Shown piece by piece: positions 42,822-50,058 of a DNA stretch of 64,000 bases; within the stretch, counting starts at the first letter, position 1; each line of letters starts with the position of its first letter. The position numbers were made by a program, and so were the translations under genes. The stretch is taken from the NCBI RefSeq assembly GCF_003258365.1, contig NZ_QHKM01000001.1:1116001-1180000 (forward strand), written 5' to 3'. The notes below the pieces were generated by a model. That model did no database searches. It saw only the letters and a list, made by a program, of their open reading frames with translations, and was not told where the DNA came from. The stretch comes from Hymenobacter edaphi (GTDB taxonomy: Bacteria > Bacteroidota > Bacteroidia > Cytophagales > Hymenobacteraceae).

Positions 42822-43089
42822 TCCGAATGATTCGGATGCAGCGGAGAAGCATTATCCCCCTATGTCGAAATTTTCGACAGCATATCCGGCGCCTTCTACC
42901 CCTATGTCGAAATTTTCGACAGTGTGTCCGGCGCCTTCTCCCCTCATGTCGAAATTTTCGACAGTGTATCTGACACGTCCGACCCTGTTTCCGAATAATT
43001 CGGATGCAGGGTCGGACGTGTCGGGAAGGTGTCCGAATCATTCGGATGCCAGGTCGGAGGCGTCGACTACGTCGCCGGATTTTTCGACC
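42822..43089. repeat. array of six palindromes with exact 42-bp spacing, plus a hybrid seventh
   Basis: Six palindromic cores are centred at 42829, 42871, 42913, 42955, 42997 and 43039, each 42 bp apart. Three are TGTCGAAA-T-TTTCGACA (at 42863, 42905, 42947) and three are TCCGAAT-N-ATTCGGA (at 42822, 42990, 43032), in order B-A-A-A-B-B. All fit CGAAWNWTTCG. A seventh unit at centre 43081 has a B-like left half (GCCGGAT) and an A-type right half (TTTCGAC). This fills most of the 494-bp gap between the MMPL gene and the next gene; no credible protein is encoded. Confidence 0.92.
42972..43022. repeat. 51-bp near-perfect palindrome inside the array
   Basis: GACACGTCCGACCCTG (42972-42987) and CAGGGTCGGACGTGTC (43007-43022) are perfect 16-bp inverted arms that enclose the core at 42990, so the fifth unit forms a 51-bp hairpin. 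Confidence 0.9.
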
Positions 43090-43281
43090 TGACTTGGGTA
43101 GAGCTGCCGGCCAGGCGGGTAGGCGGGGGACGGGTAGCCGGGGACGAAGTTGGTGGCCGGGTCGGGCGCCGGGGAGCGGTGGCGCTTCGTGGGGGGCATC
43201 TGAGCGGCGGTGGGCAGGGCTGGCGGGGCAGCAGAAGCCCCTGATTTTGGCGCGGCACCCAACCAGCGCGGCCGGGCTGCG

Positions 43282-43289
43282 TACTTTTG
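43282..43289 (+). promoter_or_regulatory. -7 element TACTTTTG, giving a near-leaderless mRNA
   Basis: An exact TAnnTTTG lies only 7 nt before ATG 43297, so transcription should start at or within a few nt of the start codon. Confidence 0.6.
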
Positions 43290-43296
43290 CCCAGCT

Positions 43297-43881
43297 ATGA
43301 AATACCCCGTTTGCCTGCTGCTGGCCGCCACGCTGGCCTTTCCGTCCGTTGCCCAAACGCTCGCGCCGCCCGACGACGCGGTGCCCGGCCTGATCCGGGA
43401 GCGGGAGCAGCTCATCAAAGAATACGAGGCCGCCAGCGCCCAGCGCAACGCCTTTCTGGCCAACAAGCCTTCCAAGAAAGACCTGGAGGAAGTCATCGGC
43501 GCGCTGAAGGGCATCATCCGCAAGGATTCCGAAATCGTGCAGGCGCTGAAGGCCGGGGAGCTGCGCCGCCAGGCCAGCATCGTGGCCGAAAAGCAGCAGG
43601 CCGTGCAGCAGGCCACCGTGGCCCAGACCGACCAGACCTCCACCAAGGAGCGGTTCTACGACCTGGAAAACCAGATTGCCAACCTGGAGCTGCGCGACAA
43701 GCAGCGCGAGAAAAAACTCCGCGAGGCCGAAGCCGCCGCCCACGAGGCCCAATCGGGCCGCACCACGCCCCAGCTGCTGGCCGTGGGCCTGGCCCTGCTC
43801 AGCCTGGGCCTGCTGGGCTACGTGGCCAAGCTGCGCGGCCAGCTGAACGGCGCCCCCCGCCGCAGCGCCAAGCGCCGCTAG
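43297..43881 (+). CDS. hypothetical exported coiled-coil protein with C-terminal membrane helix
   Basis: The protein (194 residues from ATG 43297) has a signal peptide (MKYPVCLLLAATLAFPSVAQ) and a long helical, charged, Gln/Glu-rich region that should be coiled coil (about 30-150; LIREREQLIKEYEAASAQRNAF, DLENQIANLELRDKQREKKLREAEAAAHEAQ). One membrane helix follows (LLAVGLALLSLGLLGYVA) and a short basic tail (RGQLNGAPRRSAKRR). The topology is a periplasmic coiled coil anchored in the inner membrane. I recognise no family. It is the first gene after the phased array and starts from a -7 box that lies 7 nt from the ATG. Confidence 0.75.
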   Translation: MKYPVCLLLAATLAFPSVAQTLAPPDDAVPGLIREREQLIKEYEAASAQRNAFLANKPSKKDLEEVIGALKGIIRKDSEIVQALKAGELRRQASIVAEKQQAVQQATVAQTDQTSTKERFYDLENQIANLELRDKQREKKLREAEAAAHEAQSGRTTPQLLAVGLALLSLGLLGYVAKLRGQLNGAPRRSAKRR

Positions 43882-43961
43882 GGCCGGCGCCGGGGCCGGG
43901 CGGGTATCCAGCCCGTCATCCTGAGCGCAGCAAAGCACCTGATAGCAGTTCCATGAACGTC

Positions 43962-44036
43962 GTAGAGACGCGTATTCGCGTTTTGTCGTCCGCACCGCGT
44001 GCCGTTCAACGATGAGACGCGAATACGCGTCTCTAC
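43962..44036. repeat. inverted repeat with 20-bp perfect arms
   Basis: GTAGAGACGCGTATTCGCGT (43962-43981) and its exact inverse (44017-44036) flank a 35-bp middle. Just upstream is a CGTCATCCTGAGCGCAGCAAAG string that I know as a widespread dispersed repeat in GC-rich Bacteroidota. The element fills the gap between two genes and may be mobile. Confidence 0.85.
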
Positions 44037-44083
44037 GGGTCGGCCGCTTTGTTCTTCAGGTACCAGCCCGCCCCATCGGCGCC

Positions 44084-44091
44084 TACCTTTG
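44084..44091 (+). promoter_or_regulatory. -7 element TACCTTTG, giving a near-leaderless mRNA
   Basis: An exact TAnnTTTG ends 5 nt before ATG 44097. Confidence 0.65.
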
Positions 44092-44096
44092 CGCTC

Positions 44097-44456
44097 ATGC
44101 TCGTGGTAGCCGCCGAATACCTGACGTACGCCGAGGCCGTAGGCCTCTACCACCGCCTGCACGACGAGGCCGCCATCGTGAGCCTGGTGAAAAACTACGG
44201 CCCGGCCACCCTGCCCTTCGGCGACGGGCTGTACTTCCGCCTGCTCATCGAAGAAGCTGACGTGGCGGCGGCCCAGGCCATCGTGGAGGAGTTTGAGCAG
44301 CGCCGCACCGAGCGGGCTGCCGTACGCTGCCCGCGCTGCGGCTCCTACCACGTATGGCCTGCCCCGGCCGGGGCCCGGCCCTGGTACAAGCGCCTGTTCT
44401 ACGCCGGCACCACCCTCTACCACTGCCAGCACTGCGGCTACGACTTTTCGGCCTGA
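44097..44456 (+). CDS. hypothetical protein with C-terminal zinc ribbon
   Basis: The 119-residue cytosolic protein has an N-terminal alpha/beta part (about 1-75; YLTYAEAVGLYHRLHDEAAIVSLVKNYGP, FRLLIEEADVAAAQAIVEEFEQRR) of the kind seen in DUF2007-type proteins (putative signal-transducing domain, binding partner unknown). A zinc ribbon follows with two CxxC pairs (VRCPRCGSYH and YHCQHCGYDF). Its ATG directly follows an exact -7 element. Whether it belongs to the SWIM/MoxR cluster that starts 85 bp later is unclear; a GC-rich hairpin (44457-44480) separates them. Confidence 0.7.
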   Translation: MLVVAAEYLTYAEAVGLYHRLHDEAAIVSLVKNYGPATLPFGDGLYFRLLIEEADVAAAQAIVEEFEQRRTERAAVRCPRCGSYHVWPAPAGARPWYKRLFYAGTTLYHCQHCGYDFSA

Positions 44457-44480
44457 GCCGCCCCCGCCGCCGGGGGCGGC
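44457..44480. terminator. GC-rich hairpin between zinc-ribbon gene and SWIM gene
   Basis: GCCGCCCCC/GGGGGCGGC with a 6-nt loop follows right after the stop of the zinc-ribbon gene. There is no T tract, so it may only attenuate. Confidence 0.45.
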
Positions 44481-44540
44481 GTGGCCGGCCGCTGCTATCT
44501 TGCCGCCGCCTACGGCCGTAGCCATTCTATCTATTCCTTG

Positions 44541-45908
44541 ATGCTGATGTGGACCGAAGACCAGGCCCGCGCCCTCGTACCCGACGCCGGCACGCTCAAG
44601 CGCGGGCTGGAGCTGGCCACGCCGCCCAAGTGGCAGAACCTGGGTCAGACCGCCGCCGCCGCCTGGGGGGAGTGCCAGGGCAGCGGCGCCAAGCCCTACC
44701 AGACCGGCATCGACCTGACGGAGCCGGCGTTTAAGTGCTCCTGCCCCAGCCGGGTGTTTCCGTGCAAGCACGGCGCGGCCCTGCTGCTGCTGCTGGCCCG
44801 CCAGCCCCAGCTGTTCGGGCCCGCCACCCCGCCGCCCTGGCTGCAGGAGTGGCTGGACAAGCGCCAGCACGCCCCGGCCAGAAAAGCCGCGCCCGCCGCC
44901 GCCCCGGCGGCTCCGGCCGCAGCACCCGCGCCGGATGCGGCAACGGCGTCGGCGCCGGGGGTGGCCGTGAGTGCGGCCCGGCTGGAGCGCATGCAGCGCG
45001 GGGCGGCCGAGCTGCTGCACTGGCTGCACGACTTGATTGGGGCGGGGCTGGCCCAGGCGGAGCAGCGCCCCGCCGGCTTCTGGGAAAACCAGGCCGCCCG
45101 CCTCGTGGATGACCAGCTGCCGGGGCTGGCCGCCGCCCTGCGCGAGCTGCCCGACCTGCGCCAGCAGGGCCCCGACTGGCCCGCCCGCCAGCTGGCCCGC
45201 CTCGGCGAGCTGTACCTGCTGGCCGCCGCCTTCGGGCGCCTGAACGAGCTGCCCGGGGCCCTTCGCGCCGACGTGCTGCAGCTGGTGGGCGTGAGCGTGA
45301 AGAAGGAAGACGTGCTCGGCCGTCAGCCCGCCGTGGCCGACAGCTGGCAGGTGCTGGGCCAGGTGACCAGCGAAGAAGAGCGGCTGCTGGCCCGCCGCAG
45401 CTGGCTGTGGGGGCAGCGCACCGGCCGCTACGCCCTGGTGCTCGAATACGCCTTCGGCGGGCAGGCCTTCGGCACCGCGCTGGTGCCCGGGGGGCAGTAC
45501 CGCGGCGAGCTGGCCTTTTACCCCGGCGCCCGGGCCCTGCGCGCCGTGGTGGGCCCCGCCTGGACGTTCGAGGGCCTGCACGACGACATCCTGGACCCCG
45601 GCCTGACGCCCGCCGCCCTGCTCGACGCCTACGCCACCGCCCTGGGCCAGCTGCCCTGGCTGCGCGAGTGGCCCGCTACCCTGGCCGGCGTAGTGCCCCG
45701 GCCCGGCCCCGACGGCACGGTGCAGCTCTGCCACCCCGGCAGCGGCCAGCAGCTGCCCCTGCACCCCGCCAGCGAGCTGGGCTGGGAGCTGCTGGCCGTC
45801 AGCGGCGGCTACCCCATCACCGTATTTGGCGAATGGGACGGCCGGGCGCTTTTGCCCATCACCTACACCGGCGCCGCCGCGCCCCCCACCCCTGCCGCCG
45901 CGCTATGA
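44541..45908 (+). CDS. SWIM zinc-finger protein of MoxR/VWA cluster
   Basis: The 455-residue protein has a SWIM zinc finger at about residues 66-77 (FKCSCPSRVFPCKHG, spacing C-x-C-x6-C-x-H), which binds DNA or protein. The N-terminal part (about 1-60) reads TEDQARALVPDAGTLKRGLELATPPKWQNLG, the usual opening of this family. A long Ala/Pro linker (about 115-145) leads to a large C-terminal helical domain of unknown fold. It overlaps the next gene by ATGA, so the two are translationally coupled. In bacteria the order SWIM - DUF5691 - MoxR ATPase - DUF5682 - VWA recurs. It may be the adaptor that brings the ATPase complex to its target. ATG 44541 and ATG 44547 are both possible. Confidence 0.85.
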   Translation: MLMWTEDQARALVPDAGTLKRGLELATPPKWQNLGQTAAAAWGECQGSGAKPYQTGIDLTEPAFKCSCPSRVFPCKHGAALLLLLARQPQLFGPATPPPWLQEWLDKRQHAPARKAAPAAAPAAPAAAPAPDAATASAPGVAVSAARLERMQRGAAELLHWLHDLIGAGLAQAEQRPAGFWENQAARLVDDQLPGLAAALRELPDLRQQGPDWPARQLARLGELYLLAAAFGRLNELPGALRADVLQLVGVSVKKEDVLGRQPAVADSWQVLGQVTSEEERLLARRSWLWGQRTGRYALVLEYAFGGQAFGTALVPGGQYRGELAFYPGARALRAVVGPAWTFEGLHDDILDPGLTPAALLDAYATALGQLPWLREWPATLAGVVPRPGPDGTVQLCHPGSGQQLPLHPASELGWELLAVSGGYPITVFGEWDGRALLPITYTGAAAPPTPAAAL

Positions 45909-47467
45909 ACCCCTCCGCTGACTGGCAACAGCTGCTGCAGCTGGCGCTGCTGGGCACCCGCCACGGCGGCGGGGCCCCGGTGCCCACGCTGCCCGAGCTG
46001 CCCGCCCCGCCCGACGCCTCCCGCGAAGCCCAGGTGCTGCGCAGCGCCGGGGCGCTGGGCTTGTTGCAGCGGGCCGGCTACCAGGCCGCGGCTGCCGCCG
46101 AAGCCCCGCCCGCCCCGGCCGGCCCCGAAACCCAGCCTACCCTCGGCCCCCAGGGCCAGGACATGCTGCGCCAGCTGCTCGGCGGCCACCACGCCGAGGT
46201 GCTGCCCGACTACCTGCGCGAGCTGGCCCGCCACGGCCGCCGCGTGCCCCACCGCCTGCTGGTGTCCCTGCTCGACTACGCCCACGGCCGCCCCGAGCTG
46301 CGCGCGGCCACCAGCGCCGTGCTGGGCGTGCGCGGGGCCTGGCTGCTGGGCCTGAACGCCGCCTGGGCCGCGCAGTACGCCGCCACTACCGACGACGATG
46401 CCACCTGGGACACCGGCACGCCCGCCCAGCGCCGCGACTACCTGCTCGGCCTGCTCCCGCGCGACCCGGCCCGCGCCCGGGCGCTGCTGGCCGCCGCCCT
46501 GCCCCAGGAGCCGGCCCGGCAGCAGGCCGTATTGCTCGGCACCCTGGCCGCCCGGCCCGACGGCCTGCTCGCCGCCGACGCTGCCCTGCTGGAGCCCTAC
46601 CTGGCCTCCAAAAGCAGGGACGTGCGCCAGCAAGCCGCCAGCCTGCTGGTGCGCGTGCCCAGCAATGCCCTGGTGGCCCGCCTCTGGCCGCACGCCGCTC
46701 CCCGGCTCACCCTGAAAAAGCCGCTGCTGGGCGCCGCCCGCCTGGAAGTCGGGCTGCCCGAGGCCTGGGTGCCTGCCTGGCAGGCCGACGGCATCGAGCC
46801 GAAAGACGGCCGCTTCAGCGGCGAAAAAGCCGCCTGGCTGGGTCAGCTGCTGGCCCTGCTGCCGCCCGCCCGCTGGGCCGCGCACTTCGGCCAGCTGCCC
46901 ACCCGGCTACTCACCCTGGCTGCCGACGGCGAGTGGGCCGCCCTGCTGCTGACGGCCTGGCGCCACGCCCTGCAGCTGCACCGCGCCGCCGACTGGGCCC
47001 GCGCCTACCTCGTGCTGCAGCTGGAGCGCGACGACGTGCCGCCGCTGCCCGCCGACGCGCTGGCCGAGCTGCTCAGCCCCGCCGAGCTGGCCGAAACGCT
47101 GCTGGCCCAGCTGCCCCGCCAGCCCCGGCTCAGCCAGCCCGAGGCCCGCTGGGAGCCGCTGCTGCTGAATCTGCCCGGCCCCTGGCCCGCGGCCCTCACC
47201 GAGCAGGCCCTGCGCATCATCGATAACACGCTGACGGTGCCCGCCGCGGGGCCGCGCTACACGTTTCACTACCGCCTCACCCAGCTGCTGCGCCACATGC
47301 AGCTAGTGGTGCCGCCCGGGCAGTACGCCCGCTGCGCCGAAGTGCTCAACCCGCTGCGCGAGGCAGAAACTGCCCTCAACAATCCCATCAACCAGCTCCT
47401 CGACACGCTGTACTTCCGCCAGCAGCTGGCCGCCACCCTCACCGAGCCGCCCGGCCCGGACAGCTGA
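45905..47467 (+). CDS. DUF5691-family protein of MoxR/VWA cluster
   Basis: The 520-residue protein starts with ATG inside the stop of the SWIM gene (ATGA overlap). It is soluble, rich in Leu/Ala and almost wholly helical, with HEAT-like pairs of helices (DMLRQLLGGHHAEVLPDYLRELARHG, VLGVRGAWLLGLNAAWAAQY, DARVRQQAASLLVRV-like segments). The N-terminal phrase WQQLLQLALLGTRHGG and the later LLPRDPARARALLAAAL match what I know as DUF5691; its role is unknown. Its conserved place between the SWIM gene and the MoxR gene suggests it is a structural member of the same complex. Confidence 0.75.
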   Translation: MNPSADWQQLLQLALLGTRHGGGAPVPTLPELPAPPDASREAQVLRSAGALGLLQRAGYQAAAAAEAPPAPAGPETQPTLGPQGQDMLRQLLGGHHAEVLPDYLRELARHGRRVPHRLLVSLLDYAHGRPELRAATSAVLGVRGAWLLGLNAAWAAQYAATTDDDATWDTGTPAQRRDYLLGLLPRDPARARALLAAALPQEPARQQAVLLGTLAARPDGLLAADAALLEPYLASKSRDVRQQAASLLVRVPSNALVARLWPHAAPRLTLKKPLLGAARLEVGLPEAWVPAWQADGIEPKDGRFSGEKAAWLGQLLALLPPARWAAHFGQLPTRLLTLAADGEWAALLLTAWRHALQLHRAADWARAYLVLQLERDDVPPLPADALAELLSPAELAETLLAQLPRQPRLSQPEARWEPLLLNLPGPWPAALTEQALRIIDNTLTVPAAGPRYTFHYRLTQLLRHMQLVVPPGQYARCAEVLNPLREAETALNNPINQLLDTLYFRQQLAATLTEPPGPDS

Positions 47468-47605
47468 CGGCCAGGTGACGCGCTGCGTTGCCCTTCCCCG
47501 CACAATCAACCTCCGCCAACCCCAGCCCGGCCAAAGCCCGAAACCGGCCCCACCGGGTGCCTTCCTCGTCCGACCTGCCTTTAGTTACGTTCCACCTACT
47601 TCGCC

Positions 47606-48706
47606 ATGTCCGCCACGCCCAACCCCGATAACATTCTGCGCCCCCACGCCGAGGTGCAGTACGCCGAAGAGCTAGCCGCCCTGCGCGCCGCCGACGACCG
47701 GCCCAAACCGCCCGGCTGGCAGCTCTCCCCCTGGGCCGTGGTCACGTACCTGCTCGGCGGCCAGCTCGATAATGGTTTCGCCATCGAGCCCAAGTACATC
47801 GGGCAGCGGCGGCTGATGGAAATTGCCGTAGCTACGCTGGCCACCGACCGCGCCCTGCTCTTGCTGGGCGTGCCCGGCACGGCCAAAAGCTGGGTATCGG
47901 AGCACCTGACGGCGGCCATCAGCGGGCACTCGAACCTGCTCATCCAGGGCACGGCCGGCACTAGTGAGGACGCCATCCGCTACTCCTGGAACTACGCCCG
48001 CCTGATTGCCGAGGGGCCCTCGGCGGCGGCGCTGGTGCCCTCCCCCCTGCTCAAAGGCATGCAGGACGGGGCGCTGGTGCGTATCGAAGAGCTGACGCGC
48101 ATCCCGGCCGACGTGCAGGACGCCCTGATTACGGTGCTGTCGGAAAAGGTGCTGCCGGTGCCGGAACTGGCCACCGAGGTGCAGGCCACGCGCGGCTTCA
48201 ACGTCATTGCCACCGCCAACGACCGGGACAAGGGCGTGAACGAGCTGAGCAGCGCCCTGCGCCGCCGCTTCAACACGGTGGTGCTGCCCCTGCCCACGTC
48301 GGTGGCCGAGGAAGTGCAGATTGTGCAGAGCCGGGTGGAGAAAACCGGCCGGGCCCTGCAGCTGCCGCCCACCACGGCCGCCCTGGAGCAGATCAGCCGC
48401 CTGGTGACCATCTTCCGCGAGCTGCGCGGCGGCGTGACGGAGAACGGCAAAACCAAGCTCAAAAGCCCCAGCGGCACCCTGAGCACCGGCGAAGCCATTT
48501 CGGTGCTCAACAGCGGGCTGGCCCTGGCCGCCTACTTCGGCGACGGCACCCTGCAGGCCGCCGACCTGGCCGCCGGCCTGACCGGCGCCGTGGTGAAAGA
48601 CCCGGTGCAGGACCGCGTGGTGTGGCTGGAATACCTGGAAACCGTGGTGAAGGAGCGCGACGGGTGGAAGGATTTGTACCGGGCCTGCCGGGAGGTGGTG
48701 GAGTAA
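47606..48706 (+). CDS. MoxR-type AAA+ ATPase
   Basis: The 366-residue AAA+ protein has a Walker A at about residue 88 (LLLLGVPGTAKSWVSEHL), Walker B/DE-like GALVRIEELTRIPADVQDALITVL, sensor 1 FNVIATANDRDKGVNELSSALRRRFN with the arginine finger, and a C-terminal lid (TGEAISVLNSGLALAAYFG). MoxR ATPases act as chaperones that assemble or activate a target, usually with a VWA-domain partner whose MIDAS site binds it. Such a VWA gene lies at 55603, after two inserted genes. Position and family give its job; the substrate is unknown. Confidence 0.9.
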   Translation: MSATPNPDNILRPHAEVQYAEELAALRAADDRPKPPGWQLSPWAVVTYLLGGQLDNGFAIEPKYIGQRRLMEIAVATLATDRALLLLGVPGTAKSWVSEHLTAAISGHSNLLIQGTAGTSEDAIRYSWNYARLIAEGPSAAALVPSPLLKGMQDGALVRIEELTRIPADVQDALITVLSEKVLPVPELATEVQATRGFNVIATANDRDKGVNELSSALRRRFNTVVLPLPTSVAEEVQIVQSRVEKTGRALQLPPTTAALEQISRLVTIFRELRGGVTENGKTKLKSPSGTLSTGEAISVLNSGLALAAYFGDGTLQAADLAAGLTGAVVKDPVQDRVVWLEYLETVVKERDGWKDLYRACREVVE

Positions 48707-48735
48707 GAAATCTACAAACGAATAATAATACAGCA

Positions 48736-50052
48736 ATGCAAGATCAAGACACCCAAAAAACTACTGCCATGGCCTCACCTAACGAGGCAATCAGCATCTA
48801 CAAAGGCCTTTTCCAACTAGCCAATCTTACTGGCACTGCAACTCTAAATGGACAAATATATTTCAAATGGCTTCCTGATGCAATGGTAAGATTCGAAGGA
48901 ATACATCAACATCATGAGCATGACAACCCAGACCACATAGCTTTCTTTAATCATGATGAAAAAACCGACATTATAATTAATGGACTTCTATTTGGGAAGG
49001 GTTTTATCAATCAAGTAAATATCTCTAAAGATACAACAATAAAAGGAATAATACCTGGCCAGGCAGTTATTGGCGAAGGCAATATACCAGTTGACTCGGT
49101 TCATTTCAGCATAGCGAATTTTAGACGACTAGCTACTACAGAATTAATCTTTACTTATGAAGATTGGTCAATATCTATCAAAGAATCTAAAAATTTCAAA
49201 GACAAAGAAGACAACTTAAATGATCAAGGAGGTTATTTTATATTACACAACGGAACAATTACAAATAAAAGAAACCCAGTAAAACTATCCGAAATACAAG
49301 ACTTAGTCCATTCATTCTCCACATATTTAACATTTATAAATGGCCGCAGATGTTCTTTACTTTTTTTGAATGGGGTTTTTAATAACGAGATTATTTGGCA
49401 AGACTTCACACCTAGATTCACAGATCAGTATAAGCCTGTTTTTTCATGGGCACAGAAATTTAATAACGAAGGACTAGTTAAGGCTTGGCAAAACTTTAAT
49501 AAATTATGGAAAAATAAGAGTGACCAGAATTTCCTGAGCGGCGCTATCCACTGGTATATTGAAGCAAATGGACATGCAGCTTTTACTGAAGGATCAATCG
49601 TATTGACACAAACTGCATTAGAACTAATATACAATTGGCTCCTTATTGAGCAAAAAAGAATATTAATTGGTCGTGATGCAGAAAATATTTCAGCCTCGAA
49701 TAAAATAAGACTATTATTAAATCAAATAAATTTACCAGTAAAAATACCCCAAAATTTAAAAGCAATACTCAATAATATTAAACTATTTGAAACAATCAAA
49801 AACGAAGAACCTGATGGGCCTGACGTTTTTGTACAGATCAGAAATATCATTGTCCATTCACAAGAAGAAAAGAGAAGAAAATTAATGGATATACCTTCAA
49901 TGTCTCAGTATGAAGCACTACAAATAGGGCTATGGTATACCGAACTATGTCTTCTTTATATATTAAACTTCAATGAATCATACCGAAATAGATGCTTAAA
50001 AGCTCGTTGGGCTGGTTCAGATGAAGAAATAGTGCCTTGGGCTAAATCCTAA
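48736..50052 (+). CDS. AT-rich foreign gene: putative HEPN-domain protein
   Basis: The 438-residue protein differs sharply from its neighbours: AT-rich, with codons such as AAT, ATA, TTA and AAA, so it was probably gained by transfer. It has an N-terminal beta-rich region (about 1-200; NGQIYFKWLPDAMVRFEGIHQH, SVHFSIANFRRL), a middle segment (WYIEANGHAAFTEGSIVLTQTALELIYNWLL, about 275-310) and a C-terminal helical domain with the HEPN RNase-type motif R369-N-I-I-V-H374 (FVQIRNIIVHSQEEKR). This layout resembles the ApeA/YopA-like proteins linked to phage defence. It sits between the MoxR and DUF5682 genes, 29 bp and 6 bp from them, so it probably shares their transcript. Toxin or immunity function is inference. 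Confidence 0.75.
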   Translation: MQDQDTQKTTAMASPNEAISIYKGLFQLANLTGTATLNGQIYFKWLPDAMVRFEGIHQHHEHDNPDHIAFFNHDEKTDIIINGLLFGKGFINQVNISKDTTIKGIIPGQAVIGEGNIPVDSVHFSIANFRRLATTELIFTYEDWSISIKESKNFKDKEDNLNDQGGYFILHNGTITNKRNPVKLSEIQDLVHSFSTYLTFINGRRCSLLFLNGVFNNEIIWQDFTPRFTDQYKPVFSWAQKFNNEGLVKAWQNFNKLWKNKSDQNFLSGAIHWYIEANGHAAFTEGSIVLTQTALELIYNWLLIEQKRILIGRDAENISASNKIRLLLNQINLPVKIPQNLKAILNNIKLFETIKNEEPDGPDVFVQIRNIIVHSQEEKRRKLMDIPSMSQYEALQIGLWYTELCLLYILNFNESYRNRCLKARWAGSDEEIVPWAKS

Positions 50053-50058
50053 ATTATC

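Noticed and set aside
42822-43089. CRISPR array
   Set aside because: Cores are 15-17-bp palindromes and the spacers between them are partly alike and inverted. Two core types alternate and there are no cas genes or leader.
42862-43092. Open frame over the phased array reading MSKFST... and PNNSDA repeats (+ strand), and CRKFRH/IRIIRK on the minus strand
   Set aside because: 42 is a multiple of 3, so any frame over the array stays open on both strands. The text is only the palindrome translated, with no codon bias or signal.
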